DNA of 64,000 nucleotides from Saprospiraceae bacterium (GTDB lineage Bacteria; Bacteroidota; Bacteroidia; Chitinophagales; Saprospiraceae). Of the stretch, positions 47,134 through 55,916 are shown in pieces. The notes below the pieces were generated by a model, which was not told the DNA's origin, searched no databases, and saw only the letters and a list, made by a program, of their open reading frames with translations. The position numbers and the translations under genes were made by a program. Position 1 is the stretch's first letter. The number at the start of each line of letters is the position of its first letter. The stretch covers positions 310,001 through 374,000 of the forward strand of contig JADJPZ010000002.1 in the NCBI GenBank assembly GCA_016713025.1, read 5' to 3'.

Positions 47134-47862
47134 ATGCCTACTCAATGGTATCATGCCAGGGTTTTAAAAATAGAACAGCTCACAGCATTTACCCGACGGT
47201 TTACAGTTGAAGTACCGCAGGACGCAGGCATCTTTCATTTTATACCGGGCCAGTTCGTGACCATGGATCTTCCCGTGAGTGAAAAACGACTGCACAGGTG
47301 GCGTAGCTATTCGATTGCTAATTGCCCGGATGGTACCAATATTCTTGAATTTTGTATTGTAAGATCTGAGGATGGACTTGGCACAAAATATCTGTTTGAA
47401 GAAATCAGTGTTGGTTCAGAGCTGAAGTTTAAAGGACCGGATGGTACTTTTGTTTTGCCGGCAGACCTGAATGATGAAATCATCATGTTGTGTACAGGTA
47501 CAGGTGTTGCTCCGTTCAGAAGTATGATACAATATATAGAAAGTAATAATATTCCTTTCGGGAAGATACATCTCATATTTGGGACGCGAACCTATCAGGA
47601 TATACTATATCGTGAAGAATTTGAAAAAATTCAAAATCAAAATCCTGCTTTTCAGTATTCCGTAGCACTATCCCGTGAAAACAAGAAAGGTTTTCACCAT
47701 GGTTATATCCACGATATCTATATGAATGAATATAAAGACATAAAAAGTGACAGAAAATTTTACATTTGCGGTTGGTCAAAAATGATTGATGAAGCCATTG
47801 TCAAACTGATGATTGATTTAAAATATGACAAATCACAAATTCATTATGAATTATATGGATGA
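47134..47862 (+). CDS. ferredoxin-NADP reductase-like flavoprotein
   Basis: 242 aa. The FAD motif RSYS (57-60 in HRWRSYSIAN), LEFCIVRSEDGLGTKYLFEE, and the NAD(P) region CTGTGVAPFRSM and FGTRTYQDILYREEFE are in the right order for the FNR superfamily. It lacks an iron-sulfur domain and so needs a partner such as ferredoxin or flavodoxin. FYICGWSKMIDEAI closes the NAD domain. It could supply electrons to the neighbouring radical SAM proteins, but this is inference from position only. Confidence 0.82.
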   Translation: MPTQWYHARVLKIEQLTAFTRRFTVEVPQDAGIFHFIPGQFVTMDLPVSEKRLHRWRSYSIANCPDGTNILEFCIVRSEDGLGTKYLFEEISVGSELKFKGPDGTFVLPADLNDEIIMLCTGTGVAPFRSMIQYIESNNIPFGKIHLIFGTRTYQDILYREEFEKIQNQNPAFQYSVALSRENKKGFHHGYIHDIYMNEYKDIKSDRKFYICGWSKMIDEAIVKLMIDLKYDKSQIHYELYG

Positions 47863-47889
47863 GCCATATCGGGCAAAAAATGTTGATGT

Positions 47890-48912
47890 ATGAATTGGTA
47901 TATCAAAGATACATGGCGGTTTCTCCAAAAATTGACCATAAGACGTATTGTTAATGCATTAAAATTATTTACTTCATTTTACCTTACAAAATGGACAAGA
48001 AGGCCTATTCAATGGGGCTTGCCCATGACCATATCATTTGAACCTACGACTGCCTGCAATCTAAGGTGTCCTGAGTGTCCGTCGGGACTGAGAAGTTTTA
48101 CCAGAGAGACAGGCAATCTCAAGACAGATTTTTTCAGGAAAACGATCGATGAACTTTATACGGACCTGGTGTACCTCATTTTTTATTTTCAGGGAGAGCC
48201 GTATATCAACCCTGATTTTCTGTCTATGGTCAAATATGCATCCGATAAAGGGATTTACACCATTACTTCTACAAACGGACATTTTTTGAATGAAGAAAAT
48301 GCCAAAAAAACGATTGAATCAGGGATAGACAGAGTGATAATATCAGTGGATGGCACTACTCAGGAAGTATATGAAAACTATAGAAAAGCAGGAAAACTGG
48401 AGACTGTATTACAAGGCGCAAGAAATCTTGTGAAATGGAAAAAGGCATTAAATTCCAATACACCTCATATCATCTTTCAGTTTCTGGTAGTCAAACCCAA
48501 TGAACATCAAATACCTGAAATATATAAACTTGCAAAAGAAATAGGCGTTGATGAAGTCAAACTCAAAACTGCTCAGGTGTATGACTACAAATACGGTAAT
48601 GAATTGATACCAGACATAGAAAAATTTTCAAGATATGCCAAACAAGCCGATGGTACTTATAAAGTTAAAAACGAATTACTGAACCATTGCTGGAAATTGT
48701 GGCACGCATGTGTGATAACCTGGGACGGCATCGTGGTACCATGTTGTTTTGATAAAGATGCTGAGCACAGACTAGGTGACCTCAAAAATGCTGATTTCAG
48801 GGCTATATGGCATAGCGAAAATTATCATCAATTCAGAACTGCATTGCTTAAAGGAAGGGAGCAGATAGATATTTGTAAAAATTGTACTGAAGGTTGTAAA
48901 GTGTGGGCATAA
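47890..48912 (+). CDS. radical SAM protein with SPASM domain
   Basis: 340 aa. The radical SAM cluster is C56, C60 and C63 in TTACNLRCPECPSG. FYFQGEPYINPDFL and GIDRVIISVDGTTQEVYENY are core barrel strands. The C-terminal SPASM region has CWKLWHACVITWDGIVVPCC and ICKNCTEGCKVWA, supplying ligands for auxiliary iron-sulfur clusters. Such proteins modify peptides or metabolites; no precursor peptide is visible nearby. I do not assign a substrate. Confidence 0.8.
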   Translation: MNWYIKDTWRFLQKLTIRRIVNALKLFTSFYLTKWTRRPIQWGLPMTISFEPTTACNLRCPECPSGLRSFTRETGNLKTDFFRKTIDELYTDLVYLIFYFQGEPYINPDFLSMVKYASDKGIYTITSTNGHFLNEENAKKTIESGIDRVIISVDGTTQEVYENYRKAGKLETVLQGARNLVKWKKALNSNTPHIIFQFLVVKPNEHQIPEIYKLAKEIGVDEVKLKTAQVYDYKYGNELIPDIEKFSRYAKQADGTYKVKNELLNHCWKLWHACVITWDGIVVPCCFDKDAEHRLGDLKNADFRAIWHSENYHQFRTALLKGREQIDICKNCTEGCKVWA

Positions 48913-48939
48913 CGAAAAAAGATGAGATATGTATAAGTT

Positions 48940-49629
48940 TTAAAAATTCTTAAGACTTACATCCGATTCTAATTCATCACCAAATGAATTGAGCAATTCA
49001 GATGATTTGAGAAGAGTTTTATCGCCGGCATAAACACTCAATCTGTAAGCCAGATATGCAAAAAAAGGCGCGGCAAAGACATCAAAAGAATAGTGAACTC
49101 GTTGCCACATGAGTAACAAGCCAACTATACACGCAATAAAGAAAAATATCCTTTTGCGTCTTTTGTCTCCAAGAAGTAAACCTATCAAAACTAAATTTGC
49201 GGTGTGTCCTGAAAAAAACAAATCTTTCTCAAGTACTTGTCCTCCATAAAATAATTTTTCAATAATAGGATCTGTCAATGGGATGATACCAATAGGAGGC
49301 TCTAATGGAACCAATAACATGGTCAATGATCGCAGTACACAAATAAAAAAAGCCGAAAAGAAAAAATAAGTGGTATTTTTTGGATTCATGAAGATCAACA
49401 CCATACCAATAAAAATAGGTATGAGCGTCAAAGGCATAGTGATACGGCTAAGATTTAATGGGTCCATCAGAGCCAGAATAGGGTCACTATATGCCATACC
49501 AGGTCTGGTCTCATTCCATATCATAAACTTTGAAAACATTGATACAGAAAAAAAGCCGCTGGCTACAAGTAAAATAAAAAAAATGAGTCTTCTTTTATTT
49601 GATAAAAAGACCATCCAATTTTCAATCAT
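48940..49629 (-). CDS. PAP2-family (sphingomyelin-synthase-like) membrane phosphatase
   Basis: 229 aa from the ATG at 49629; an upstream TTG is less likely. About six membrane helices. Active-site pieces are FFSGHTANLVLIG (PAP2 SGH motif) and QRVHYSFDVFAAPFF (HxxxD), matching the PAP2_C group related to sphingomyelin synthases. It would hydrolyse or transfer a phospho-head-group at the membrane; Bacteroidota make sphingolipids, which makes a role there plausible. Convergent with the radical SAM gene. Confidence 0.75.
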   Translation of the reverse strand: MIENWMVFLSNKRRLIFFILLVASGFFSVSMFSKFMIWNETRPGMAYSDPILALMDPLNLSRITMPLTLIPIFIGMVLIFMNPKNTTYFFFSAFFICVLRSLTMLLVPLEPPIGIIPLTDPIIEKLFYGGQVLEKDLFFSGHTANLVLIGLLLGDKRRKRIFFFIACIVGLLLMWQRVHYSFDVFAAPFFAYLAYRLSVYAGDKTLLKSSELLNSFGDELESDVSLKNF

Positions 49630-49669
49630 GTAATAATTATGATTTCTAAATTGCAAAATTAAAAAATTT

Positions 49670-51171
49670 GTAACTACTCAGGTATAAAAGCATAAAAATA
49701 AAGTTGTAAAAATACAAAAAGAGTTATAACTTTGTACGACCAACCTTAAAGTATTGATATAGAACTTGATTTAAAATCAAGAAAATATCGAAAATTTATC
49801 TTCCATATTAGTTTTAGTTGAGCAGCTTCGCCAAGAATTGGTCGAGGTAAAAGAAGAATTACGTCTTACCAAAGAAGAATTACGTCTTACCAAAGAAGAT
49901 AACGAAAAATTAAAGGCAAGGATAATAGAATTGAGTCATAAAAAGAATAGCTCAAACAGTTCACTTCCTCCTCAACGGATATACAAAGAACAACAAAAAG
50001 TCTCAGACAAAAAAGTGGCAAGAAAACAGGAGGCCAAACTGGTCACGAAGGAACTACATTAGAATTTCACTCTGAACCCGAGGTAATTGATCACATTGAC
50101 CAGACGTGTCCAGTATGCGGAACAATTTATATCGATGTTCCAACATTGAAAGAAAGGCGACAAGTCTTAGACATACCGCCCATTGCCATACAAACATATG
50201 AGCATAGGGGTGTACGAAAGACGTTGTAGTTGTGGAGCTTGTTGTGTCAGTTCTTTTCCTGACCATGTAAAGAGTCCGATAAGTTATGGTCGAAACATTG
50301 AGACATTATGTGGATACTTTTCAGCCAGACAGTATGTGAGCGTATCCAGAATACGAGAGATGTTTGCAGACGTATTCAATCTAAACATCAGCGAAGGAAC
50401 AATTGTCAATAAAATAAAGTCTTTGGCACAAAGATGTATGCCACAGTATGAAGAAATACAAAAAGAGGTACAACAAAGTAGCTGTGTGGGAACAGATGAA
50501 ACAGGAGGCAAGGTAAACGGTAAGTTGCGATGGTTGTGGGCATGGCAAACAAGATTAGTCACCTTTATAGTAGTTTCATCAAATAGAGGCTTTGAAACTA
50601 TTGAGAAGTACTTTGGCGAAGGATTTGTTAATACTATATTGGTCCATGATTGCTGGAAGGCACACTTCATCATAGGGGCAAAAGGACGTCAGATATGCCT
50701 AAGCCATATACTTAGAGAATTACAATACTTTATTGAAAAGAGAAATAAATGGGCTTACGAGTTGACTAAATTAATATGGAAAGCCTTGGCTCTAAAAAAA
50801 TAATGCTTACAAATGCTGAAGCCAACTATGAAACACAAATCAACCAAATTGAAAAAACACTAAACCACATACTGAATAAAGAGATACATTCCAAAGATAA
50901 AAAACTACATACTTTACAAAAAAAGACTAAACAAACACCAACAATATCTACTTACTTTTCTAAAAGTAATGGAAGTACCACCAGACAACAACTTTAGCGA
51001 ACAAGCCATCAGAAACGTAAAGGTAAAACTCAAGGTTAGCGGTCAGTTTAGGTCAGACCAAGGTGCTTCATATTATGCAGTCCTAAGATCAGTTATTGAT
51101 ACTGCTATAAAAAGAAATCTAAACGTTCTCCAAGTATTAGCTAATGCTTAACTTTGTACCTGAGTAGTTAC
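49670..51171 (+). mobile_element. IS66-family insertion sequence, 1502 bp
   Basis: Perfect 15-bp terminal inverted repeats GTAACTACTCAGGTA (49670-49684) and TACCTGAGTAGTTAC (51157-51171). It has a single transposase gene, as in the ISBst12-like subgroup, which lacks tnpA/tnpB. Its right end supplies the stop codon (TAA) of the truncated gene at 51168-51704, showing insertion into that gene. Confidence 0.8.
49838..51154 (+). pseudogene. IS66-family transposase with about four frameshifts
   Basis: The reading frame is recovered across shifts near 50009-50014 (six A), 50207-50210 (four G), 50794-50800 (seven A) and 50962-50965 (four A). In order: a coiled start (ELRLTKEDNEKLKARIIEL), a basic helix, GGQTGHEG, a zinc-finger-like CPVCG...CSCGACC, and the DDE domain with VGTDETGGKV, ILVHDCWKAHF and PPDNNFSEQAIRN. 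All catalytic acids survive. Either the gene is dead or these are homopolymer sequencing errors. The start shown is a TTG; an earlier start is possible. Confidence 0.75.
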
Positions 51172-51704
51172 CTTTCTCTTAAATATTCTGTACAATAATC
51201 TGCATGAAATTGAGAATGTGTGTTATAATTTTTATAAACACCCATTTTTTCAGGATCATTATTTTTGACATTATAAAACCTTATGAATTCAACAAGGTTA
51301 CTACTTTTAGGATTTGACTTAAAAACTAGCCTGTTTCCTAAAAACCAAGTTTCAATACAACGATTTTGAGGAATCACTACTAATTCACAATTTTTTAGTT
51401 TAATGGCTTCATTTGCAACAAAATTTGTAACTTCTTGAATTCTTTCATTTATTGTGGATTCATCAGTATCAAGAATTAATACTAAATAGTTAAAATTTCC
51501 TAACTCATTGATTTCTTCAATTGACTTAACTAGATGATTATGAAGCAATGCAGGAAATCCATTTCCATTGAACAGAAAGTAATTCTCATTTTTGGCTTGA
51601 TAGGCCCATTGAACTTGTGAAAATTTTGGGATTAAAAATGACAACCAAGCAGGATAAACCTTTTTCTCGGTTCTTCTACCTTCTACTATGAAATATAAAT
51701 TCAT
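51168..51704 (-). CDS. TOPRIM-like (DUF4276/RloB-like) protein, 3' end cut by the IS
   Basis: 178 aa. Acidic motifs in TOPRIM-like order are FIVEGRRTEKKVYPAW (Glu near 8), LVLILDTDES and PQNRCIETWFLGN. This resembles nuclease partners of ABC/OLD-type ATPases in anti-phage systems such as PARIS and RloB-type pairs. The gene overlaps the ATPase fragment by 4 bases (ATGA). The stop codon lies inside the IS terminal repeat, so the natural C-terminus is lost. Family assignment is moderate, and defence is inferred from the pairing. Confidence 0.6.
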   Translation of the reverse strand: MNLYFIVEGRRTEKKVYPAWLSFLIPKFSQVQWAYQAKNENYFLFNGNGFPALLHNHLVKSIEEINELGNFNYLVLILDTDESTINERIQEVTNFVANEAIKLKNCELVVIPQNRCIETWFLGNRLVFKSNPKSSNLVEFIRFYNVKNNDPEKMGVYKNYNTHSQFHADYCTEYLRER

Positions 51705-52257
51705 ATTTCTGCGCCAGTTTGATATTGCTCGAGTTGAATTAACTGCATGAATGCATCATGTTTTGATTTGCCAATATTATATTCATAAGGATTATGTGTC
51801 TTTACTACTCCTTTGGTCCTTGTAACTAGTTTCCAATTTGAAAATCCAATATTATTTATTATATAAGGGTGGTGGCTAGTTAATATAAATTGGGTTTGCC
51901 TTTTCGAAGCCAGAATATCACTAGTTAATTCATTGATACAGTTTATTCCTAAACTGTTTTCAAATTCGTCAATTAAAAACACACTACCTTCACTGCAAAG
52001 ATAAATTTCACTTATATGAATTAAGCTTCGAAACATTCCTGAAGAGATATATTCTTGCTTAATCCATTTTTCAACTCCTCTTTCCTTAATTTGAATAAAA
52101 GGATATTCTTTAAAGAAAAAAGGAAGGTCAACCTCATCTTCATAATCTAATGGTTCAACTTTAATATCTTCAACTTGTGGAAATATATCAATATACCTGT
52201 CACGAATTTGTTGAAAAGTTTTGAATGAATTTTTGTAACTAAGAAATAATTTTATTC
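51701..52257 (-). pseudogene. C-terminal fragment of an AAA/ABC-type (OLD-like) ATPase
   Basis: An open frame runs from the mini-element junction at 52257 to 51701 (about 185 codons). It has ISSGMFRSL (signature-like SSG), GSVFLIDEFENSLG (Walker B with Glu) and FILTSHHPYIINNI (H-loop). The Walker A half should lie upstream but the sequence there is the mini-element and then unrelated DNA. The protein is therefore headless and cannot bind ATP alone. With the TOPRIM-like gene it forms a dead two-gene defence module carried inside the composite element. Confidence 0.75.
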
Positions 52258-52418
52258 GTAACTACTCAGGTACATGGCTGTTCAACCAAAAAATGCCCAT
52301 TTTAAGTGATACTTCAGCTTTTTTCGTCAATAGCCCTGCTATTCACTCAAAAAAGAGCTTCGTCTGACTTAAAATGACCTGATTTTTGTGATTTGAACGC
52401 ATATACCTGAGTAGTTAC
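52258..52418. mobile_element. 161-bp mini-element sharing the IS terminal repeats
   Basis: The ends are GTAACTACTCAGGTA and TACCTGAGTAGTTAC, identical to those of the IS at 49670-51171. The interior shows no coding potential and folds as a long imperfect hairpin (CATTTTAAGT...ACTTAAAATG, AGCTTTTTT...AAAAAAGAGCT, AATAG...CTATT). It looks like a non-autonomous derivative mobilised by the same transposase. Confidence 0.75.
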
Positions 52419-52528
52419 AAAAATTTGATTATTTAAAGTTGGTTTAGTGGCTTATTTAGAAATTATTATAATCATAACAGGGGTATAAAACTTCAGATTT
52501 GTTTCTACCTTTGCCAAAATTAAGATCA

Positions 52529-53803
52529 ATGATCAACCGGAAAACTGGGCCAATTATTAATAAAATAGATAAATTATTACTTCCTGATTATGAACTACAT
52601 ACACTACCAAATGGCATAAAAGTATGTGAAATAAATTCAGGAAGTCAGGACATCATAAAATTTGAAATATTTCATAAAGCAGGTCGGGCGATAGAAGATC
52701 ATCATCTGGCCGGGAGAGCTGTTTCTTCCCTTATCAAAGATGGGACGGCCACCAAAAATTCGGCAGAGCTCTCTGAAGCGATAGATTATTTTGGTGCCAG
52801 TATCAAGTCAGCATCAAATATGGATTATTCTTATTGTACATTATACAGCCTTACAAAACATTTTGGCAATGTCATTCCTGTACTCCATGATATGTATCAT
52901 CATCCGATATTTCCAGAGGACGAAACAGAAAAGTTCAAAAATCTCAATATTCAGAAGTTAAGGGAAGAGTTATCAAAAAATGAAGTCTTGGCCTATAGAA
53001 AGATAACAGAAGAAATCTACGGAACAACCCATCCTTATGGTTATAATAGTACCGAGGCAGATTATACTTCTCTCACATCTGATATGTTGAAGGATCATTT
53101 TCAGAACTATTATGGCAGCGACAATTGCCATATTTTCATAAGTGGGCGTATCACAGATGAAATCAGAAAAGTGACAGCAGACCTTTTTGGTTCCGAACAC
53201 AAAATCAGCAAAAAGAAAAACTATGCACATATCCCATCTGATGTACTGGGACGTAAAATCAATATTACAACCAAAAATGAACACCAGTGTGCCTTGAAAA
53301 CAGGGCACCATTTATTCAATAAAAATCACCCGGATCATGCAGCATTTTTTCTGTTGAATGTAGTCTTTGGCGGATACTTTGGCAGCAGACTCATGATGAG
53401 TATCCGTGAAGAAAAAGGATATACTTATGATATTTCCAGCAATATGGATCAATATCTTTATGATGGCTGTTTTTATGTAAGTACGGAGGCAGATCCCGGC
53501 TATATTGAACCCATTCTCAGCGAAGTGCACCATCAGATGGATTTACTTTGTCAGGAAAAAATTGGAGATAAAGAATTGGATATGGTAAAAAATTATTTAA
53601 TGGGAACATTTTTAAATATGCTTGATGGTCCTATGAATACATCTTCGGTTGTGAAGAGTATGATACTCACTGATAAAAGACCTGAAGATTTTATAGCTTT
53701 CAGTCAGGAATTGGTACAAATGCCTAAGGAAAGAATCATGGAAGTTGCCCAAAAATATTTTAAGCCTAAAGACTTTATCGAGGTAATAGTGTCTCCTGAA
53801 TAA
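52529..53803 (+). CDS. M16-family (insulinase-like) protein lacking the zinc motif
   Basis: 424 aa from the ATG at 52529; a TTG ten codons upstream is less likely. It has the two-domain M16 layout with NGIKVCEINSGSQDIIKFEI at the start and the C-domain Arg/Tyr pair in SRLMMSIREEKGYTYDIS. At the place of HxxEH it reads HHLAGRAVSSLIKDGTATKN, so the zinc ligands and catalytic Glu are absent. It is therefore probably the non-catalytic partner of an M16B heterodimer. No active partner is in the window. Confidence 0.82.
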   Translation: MINRKTGPIINKIDKLLLPDYELHTLPNGIKVCEINSGSQDIIKFEIFHKAGRAIEDHHLAGRAVSSLIKDGTATKNSAELSEAIDYFGASIKSASNMDYSYCTLYSLTKHFGNVIPVLHDMYHHPIFPEDETEKFKNLNIQKLREELSKNEVLAYRKITEEIYGTTHPYGYNSTEADYTSLTSDMLKDHFQNYYGSDNCHIFISGRITDEIRKVTADLFGSEHKISKKKNYAHIPSDVLGRKINITTKNEHQCALKTGHHLFNKNHPDHAAFFLLNVVFGGYFGSRLMMSIREEKGYTYDISSNMDQYLYDGCFYVSTEADPGYIEPILSEVHHQMDLLCQEKIGDKELDMVKNYLMGTFLNMLDGPMNTSSVVKSMILTDKRPEDFIAFSQELVQMPKERIMEVAQKYFKPKDFIEVIVSPE

Positions 53804-53973
53804 GCTTAAGGTTTAATTTTTATGTTTAGACGATTGGATCAAACAAAATTTACTAATCGATACAAACGGTGTCAAGAATGAATAAACAGGTTAATAAAAT
53901 CAAAGGTTAATAAATAATTGGACAAATCGCCACATTATCAGTAAAAAATGATAGAGTTCACACTAAAAATCAT

Positions 53974-53981
53974 TAATTTTG
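53974..53981 (+). promoter_or_regulatory. candidate -7 promoter element for mreB
   Basis: TAATTTTG fits the Bacteroidota -7 consensus TAnnTTTG and lies 55 bases before the mreB ATG. A clear -33 TTTG at the usual spacing is not seen, so this is tentative. Confidence 0.35.
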
Positions 53982-54035
53982 CGTCTTTTTAATCTATATC
54001 ATTTTTTATCAAAAACACCATCAACCTGAAACATA

Positions 54036-55067
54036 ATGAGGTTTTTTAATTTTTTTACACAAGAGTTGGCAGTCGATCTGGGAACAGCCAATACTCTTAT
54101 CATTCAAAATGACAAAGTGGTCGTCGACGAACCATCCATAGTTGCTGTAAACAGAAATACAAATGAGGTCATAGCTGTAGGACAAAAAGCTATGCAAATG
54201 CATGAAAAAACACATGACAATATCAAGACTATAAGACCACTGAAAGATGGGGTTATAGCTGACTTTCAGGCAGCTGAGGCGCTCATTCAGGGTCTGATCA
54301 ATATGATAGGTGAAAAGAGAAGATTTTTTACCCACCTTAAAATGGTTATTTGTATCCCATCCGGAATTACTGAAGTGGAAAAAAGAGCAGTTTTTGACAG
54401 TGCAGACCACGTGGATTCAAAAGAAACTTATCTTATCCACGAACCAATGGCTGCTGCATTGGGAATAGGACTGGATGTAGAAGAACCTATTGGAAATATG
54501 GTCATTGATATCGGGGGAGGAACTACAGAAATAGCCGTGATAGCACTTTCAGGTATAGTAACTGATCAATCTATCAGGATTGCCGGAGATGAGTTTACCA
54601 ATGATGTCATCGACTACATGAAAAGAAAACATAATATTCTGATAGGAGAACGTACTGCAGAACAAATAAAAATAAATGTCGGTGCGGCGATTCCTGATAT
54701 AGTTGATCCGCCGGCAAAATTTGCTGTAAATGGCAGAGATTTGCTTACCGGTATTCCAAAGCAGGTTTTTACAACTCATGTGGAGGTGGCAGAAGCAATA
54801 GATAAATCGATTTCTAAAATTGAAGAAGCTGTACTTAAAGCCCTTGAAGATACTCCACCTGAGTTATCATCAGATATATTTCGCACTGGTATATATCTCA
54901 CCGGAGGTGGCGCATTATTGAGAGGATTGGACAAAAGGATGGCAGCAAAAACCAAACTTAAAGTTCATATTGCAGATGATCCGCTCAGGGCTGTTGTAAG
55001 AGGTACGGGTCTTGCTCTGAAAAATTCTGCAAGATATTCCTTCCTTATGGATAGAAAAAGCATTTGA
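54036..55067 (+). CDS. mreB: rod shape-determining actin homologue MreB
   Basis: 343 aa, full length. The actin-fold ATP sites are present: LAVDLGTANTLI (11-22), VIDIGGGTTEIAVIALSG and TGGGALLRGLDKR. An N-terminal hydrophobic patch (RFFNFF) would bind the membrane. It polymerises under the inner membrane and guides lateral wall synthesis. It is the first gene of the mreBCD-mrdA operon, so the organism is rod-shaped or elongates by the same machinery. Confidence 0.96.
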   Translation: MRFFNFFTQELAVDLGTANTLIIQNDKVVVDEPSIVAVNRNTNEVIAVGQKAMQMHEKTHDNIKTIRPLKDGVIADFQAAEALIQGLINMIGEKRRFFTHLKMVICIPSGITEVEKRAVFDSADHVDSKETYLIHEPMAAALGIGLDVEEPIGNMVIDIGGGTTEIAVIALSGIVTDQSIRIAGDEFTNDVIDYMKRKHNILIGERTAEQIKINVGAAIPDIVDPPAKFAVNGRDLLTGIPKQVFTTHVEVAEAIDKSISKIEEAVLKALEDTPPELSSDIFRTGIYLTGGGALLRGLDKRMAAKTKLKVHIADDPLRAVVRGTGLALKNSARYSFLMDRKSI

Positions 55068-55088
55068 TATTTGTAATTTAACTATTGA

Positions 55089-55916
55089 ATGAACAATGTC
55101 ATTCAACTTTTAGTACGGTATGGAGCGCACTTGTTATTCATAGTGCTGGAAGTCATATGCTTCAATCTCATCATCAATTACAATAAAACCCAAAGGGAAG
55201 TATTTCTCAACTCTTCCAACCTTTATGCCGGAAAAATTGCCGAACAAAAGGCAAGACTTTCACAATTTGTATCTTTAAGTGAGGTGAATGACAGCCTGAT
55301 GTTTCAGAATGCCAATTTGGTGGAACAACTTATCACCATCGATTATAGAAATGACAGAATTCCGGCTGCTGATAGCTTATTAATTGATCAGTATAAATTA
55401 ATTCCGTCCACTGTATGTAATAGTACAATTCATCTCTTGAACAATCATATCACCTTGTGCAAAGGTAGTAGAGAAGGTATAAGAAAAGATATGGGCGTCA
55501 TTTCTTCCCATCAGGGTATAATAGGAGTAGTGAGAAATGTCTCAGAAAATTATGCACATGTTACTTCAATCCTTCATAGTCAGTCCAAAATCAGTTGTGC
55601 TATAAAATCGCGATTCGGACATGGTACACTGGTATGGAATACAGGTGATCCTCTCCGGGCAAATCTGGAATCTATACCAAAACATGAAAAAATAATGTAT
55701 GGAGATACTGTGATCACGAGTGGTTACTCCACTATCTTTCCACGAGGAATATTAGTAGGAAAGGTGGAGACCTTTTCTGTGAAACCCGGAAGTAATAGTT
55801 ATGATATCACCGTAAAACTTTTTAACAACCCGATGAATCCTAAATATGGATATGTGATACAAAACAAATATGCCGACGAACAGTCCAAACTCGAAAATGA
55901 AGTAGAAAATGAGTAG
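55089..55916 (+). CDS. mreC: rod shape-determining protein MreC
   Basis: 275 aa. One membrane helix (about 11-30), a coiled segment (about 38-85), then the periplasmic beta domain with VISSHQGIIGVVRNVSENYA and GDTVITSGYSTIFPRGILVG. It links MreB to PBP2 in the periplasm. It starts 21 bases after mreB and overlaps mreD by 8 bases. Confidence 0.93.
   Translation: MNNVIQLLVRYGAHLLFIVLEVICFNLIINYNKTQREVFLNSSNLYAGKIAEQKARLSQFVSLSEVNDSLMFQNANLVEQLITIDYRNDRIPAADSLLIDQYKLIPSTVCNSTIHLLNNHITLCKGSREGIRKDMGVISSHQGIIGVVRNVSENYAHVTSILHSQSKISCAIKSRFGHGTLVWNTGDPLRANLESIPKHEKIMYGDTVITSGYSTIFPRGILVGKVETFSVKPGSNSYDITVKLFNNPMNPKYGYVIQNKYADEQSKLENEVENE

Larger units (their letters stand above)
49662..52426. mobile_element. 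composite IS66-type mobile unit with 8-bp target duplication
   Basis: The unit 49670-52418 starts with GTAACTACTCAGGTA and ends with its reverse complement. It is flanked directly by the identical 8-bp sequence AAAAATTT (49662-49669 and 52419-52426). IS66 elements start with GTAA and make 8-bp duplications. Inside are a full IS (49670-51171), truncated defence genes (51168-52257) and a mini-element (52258-52418). Internal junction octamers (ctttctct and ttttattc) do not match each other, so the outer duplication dates the insertion of the whole unit. Confidence 0.75.

Noticed and set aside
51168..52257. Complete PARIS-type defence system
   Set aside because: The ATPase lacks its Walker A half and the partner its C-terminus; only a remnant is supported.
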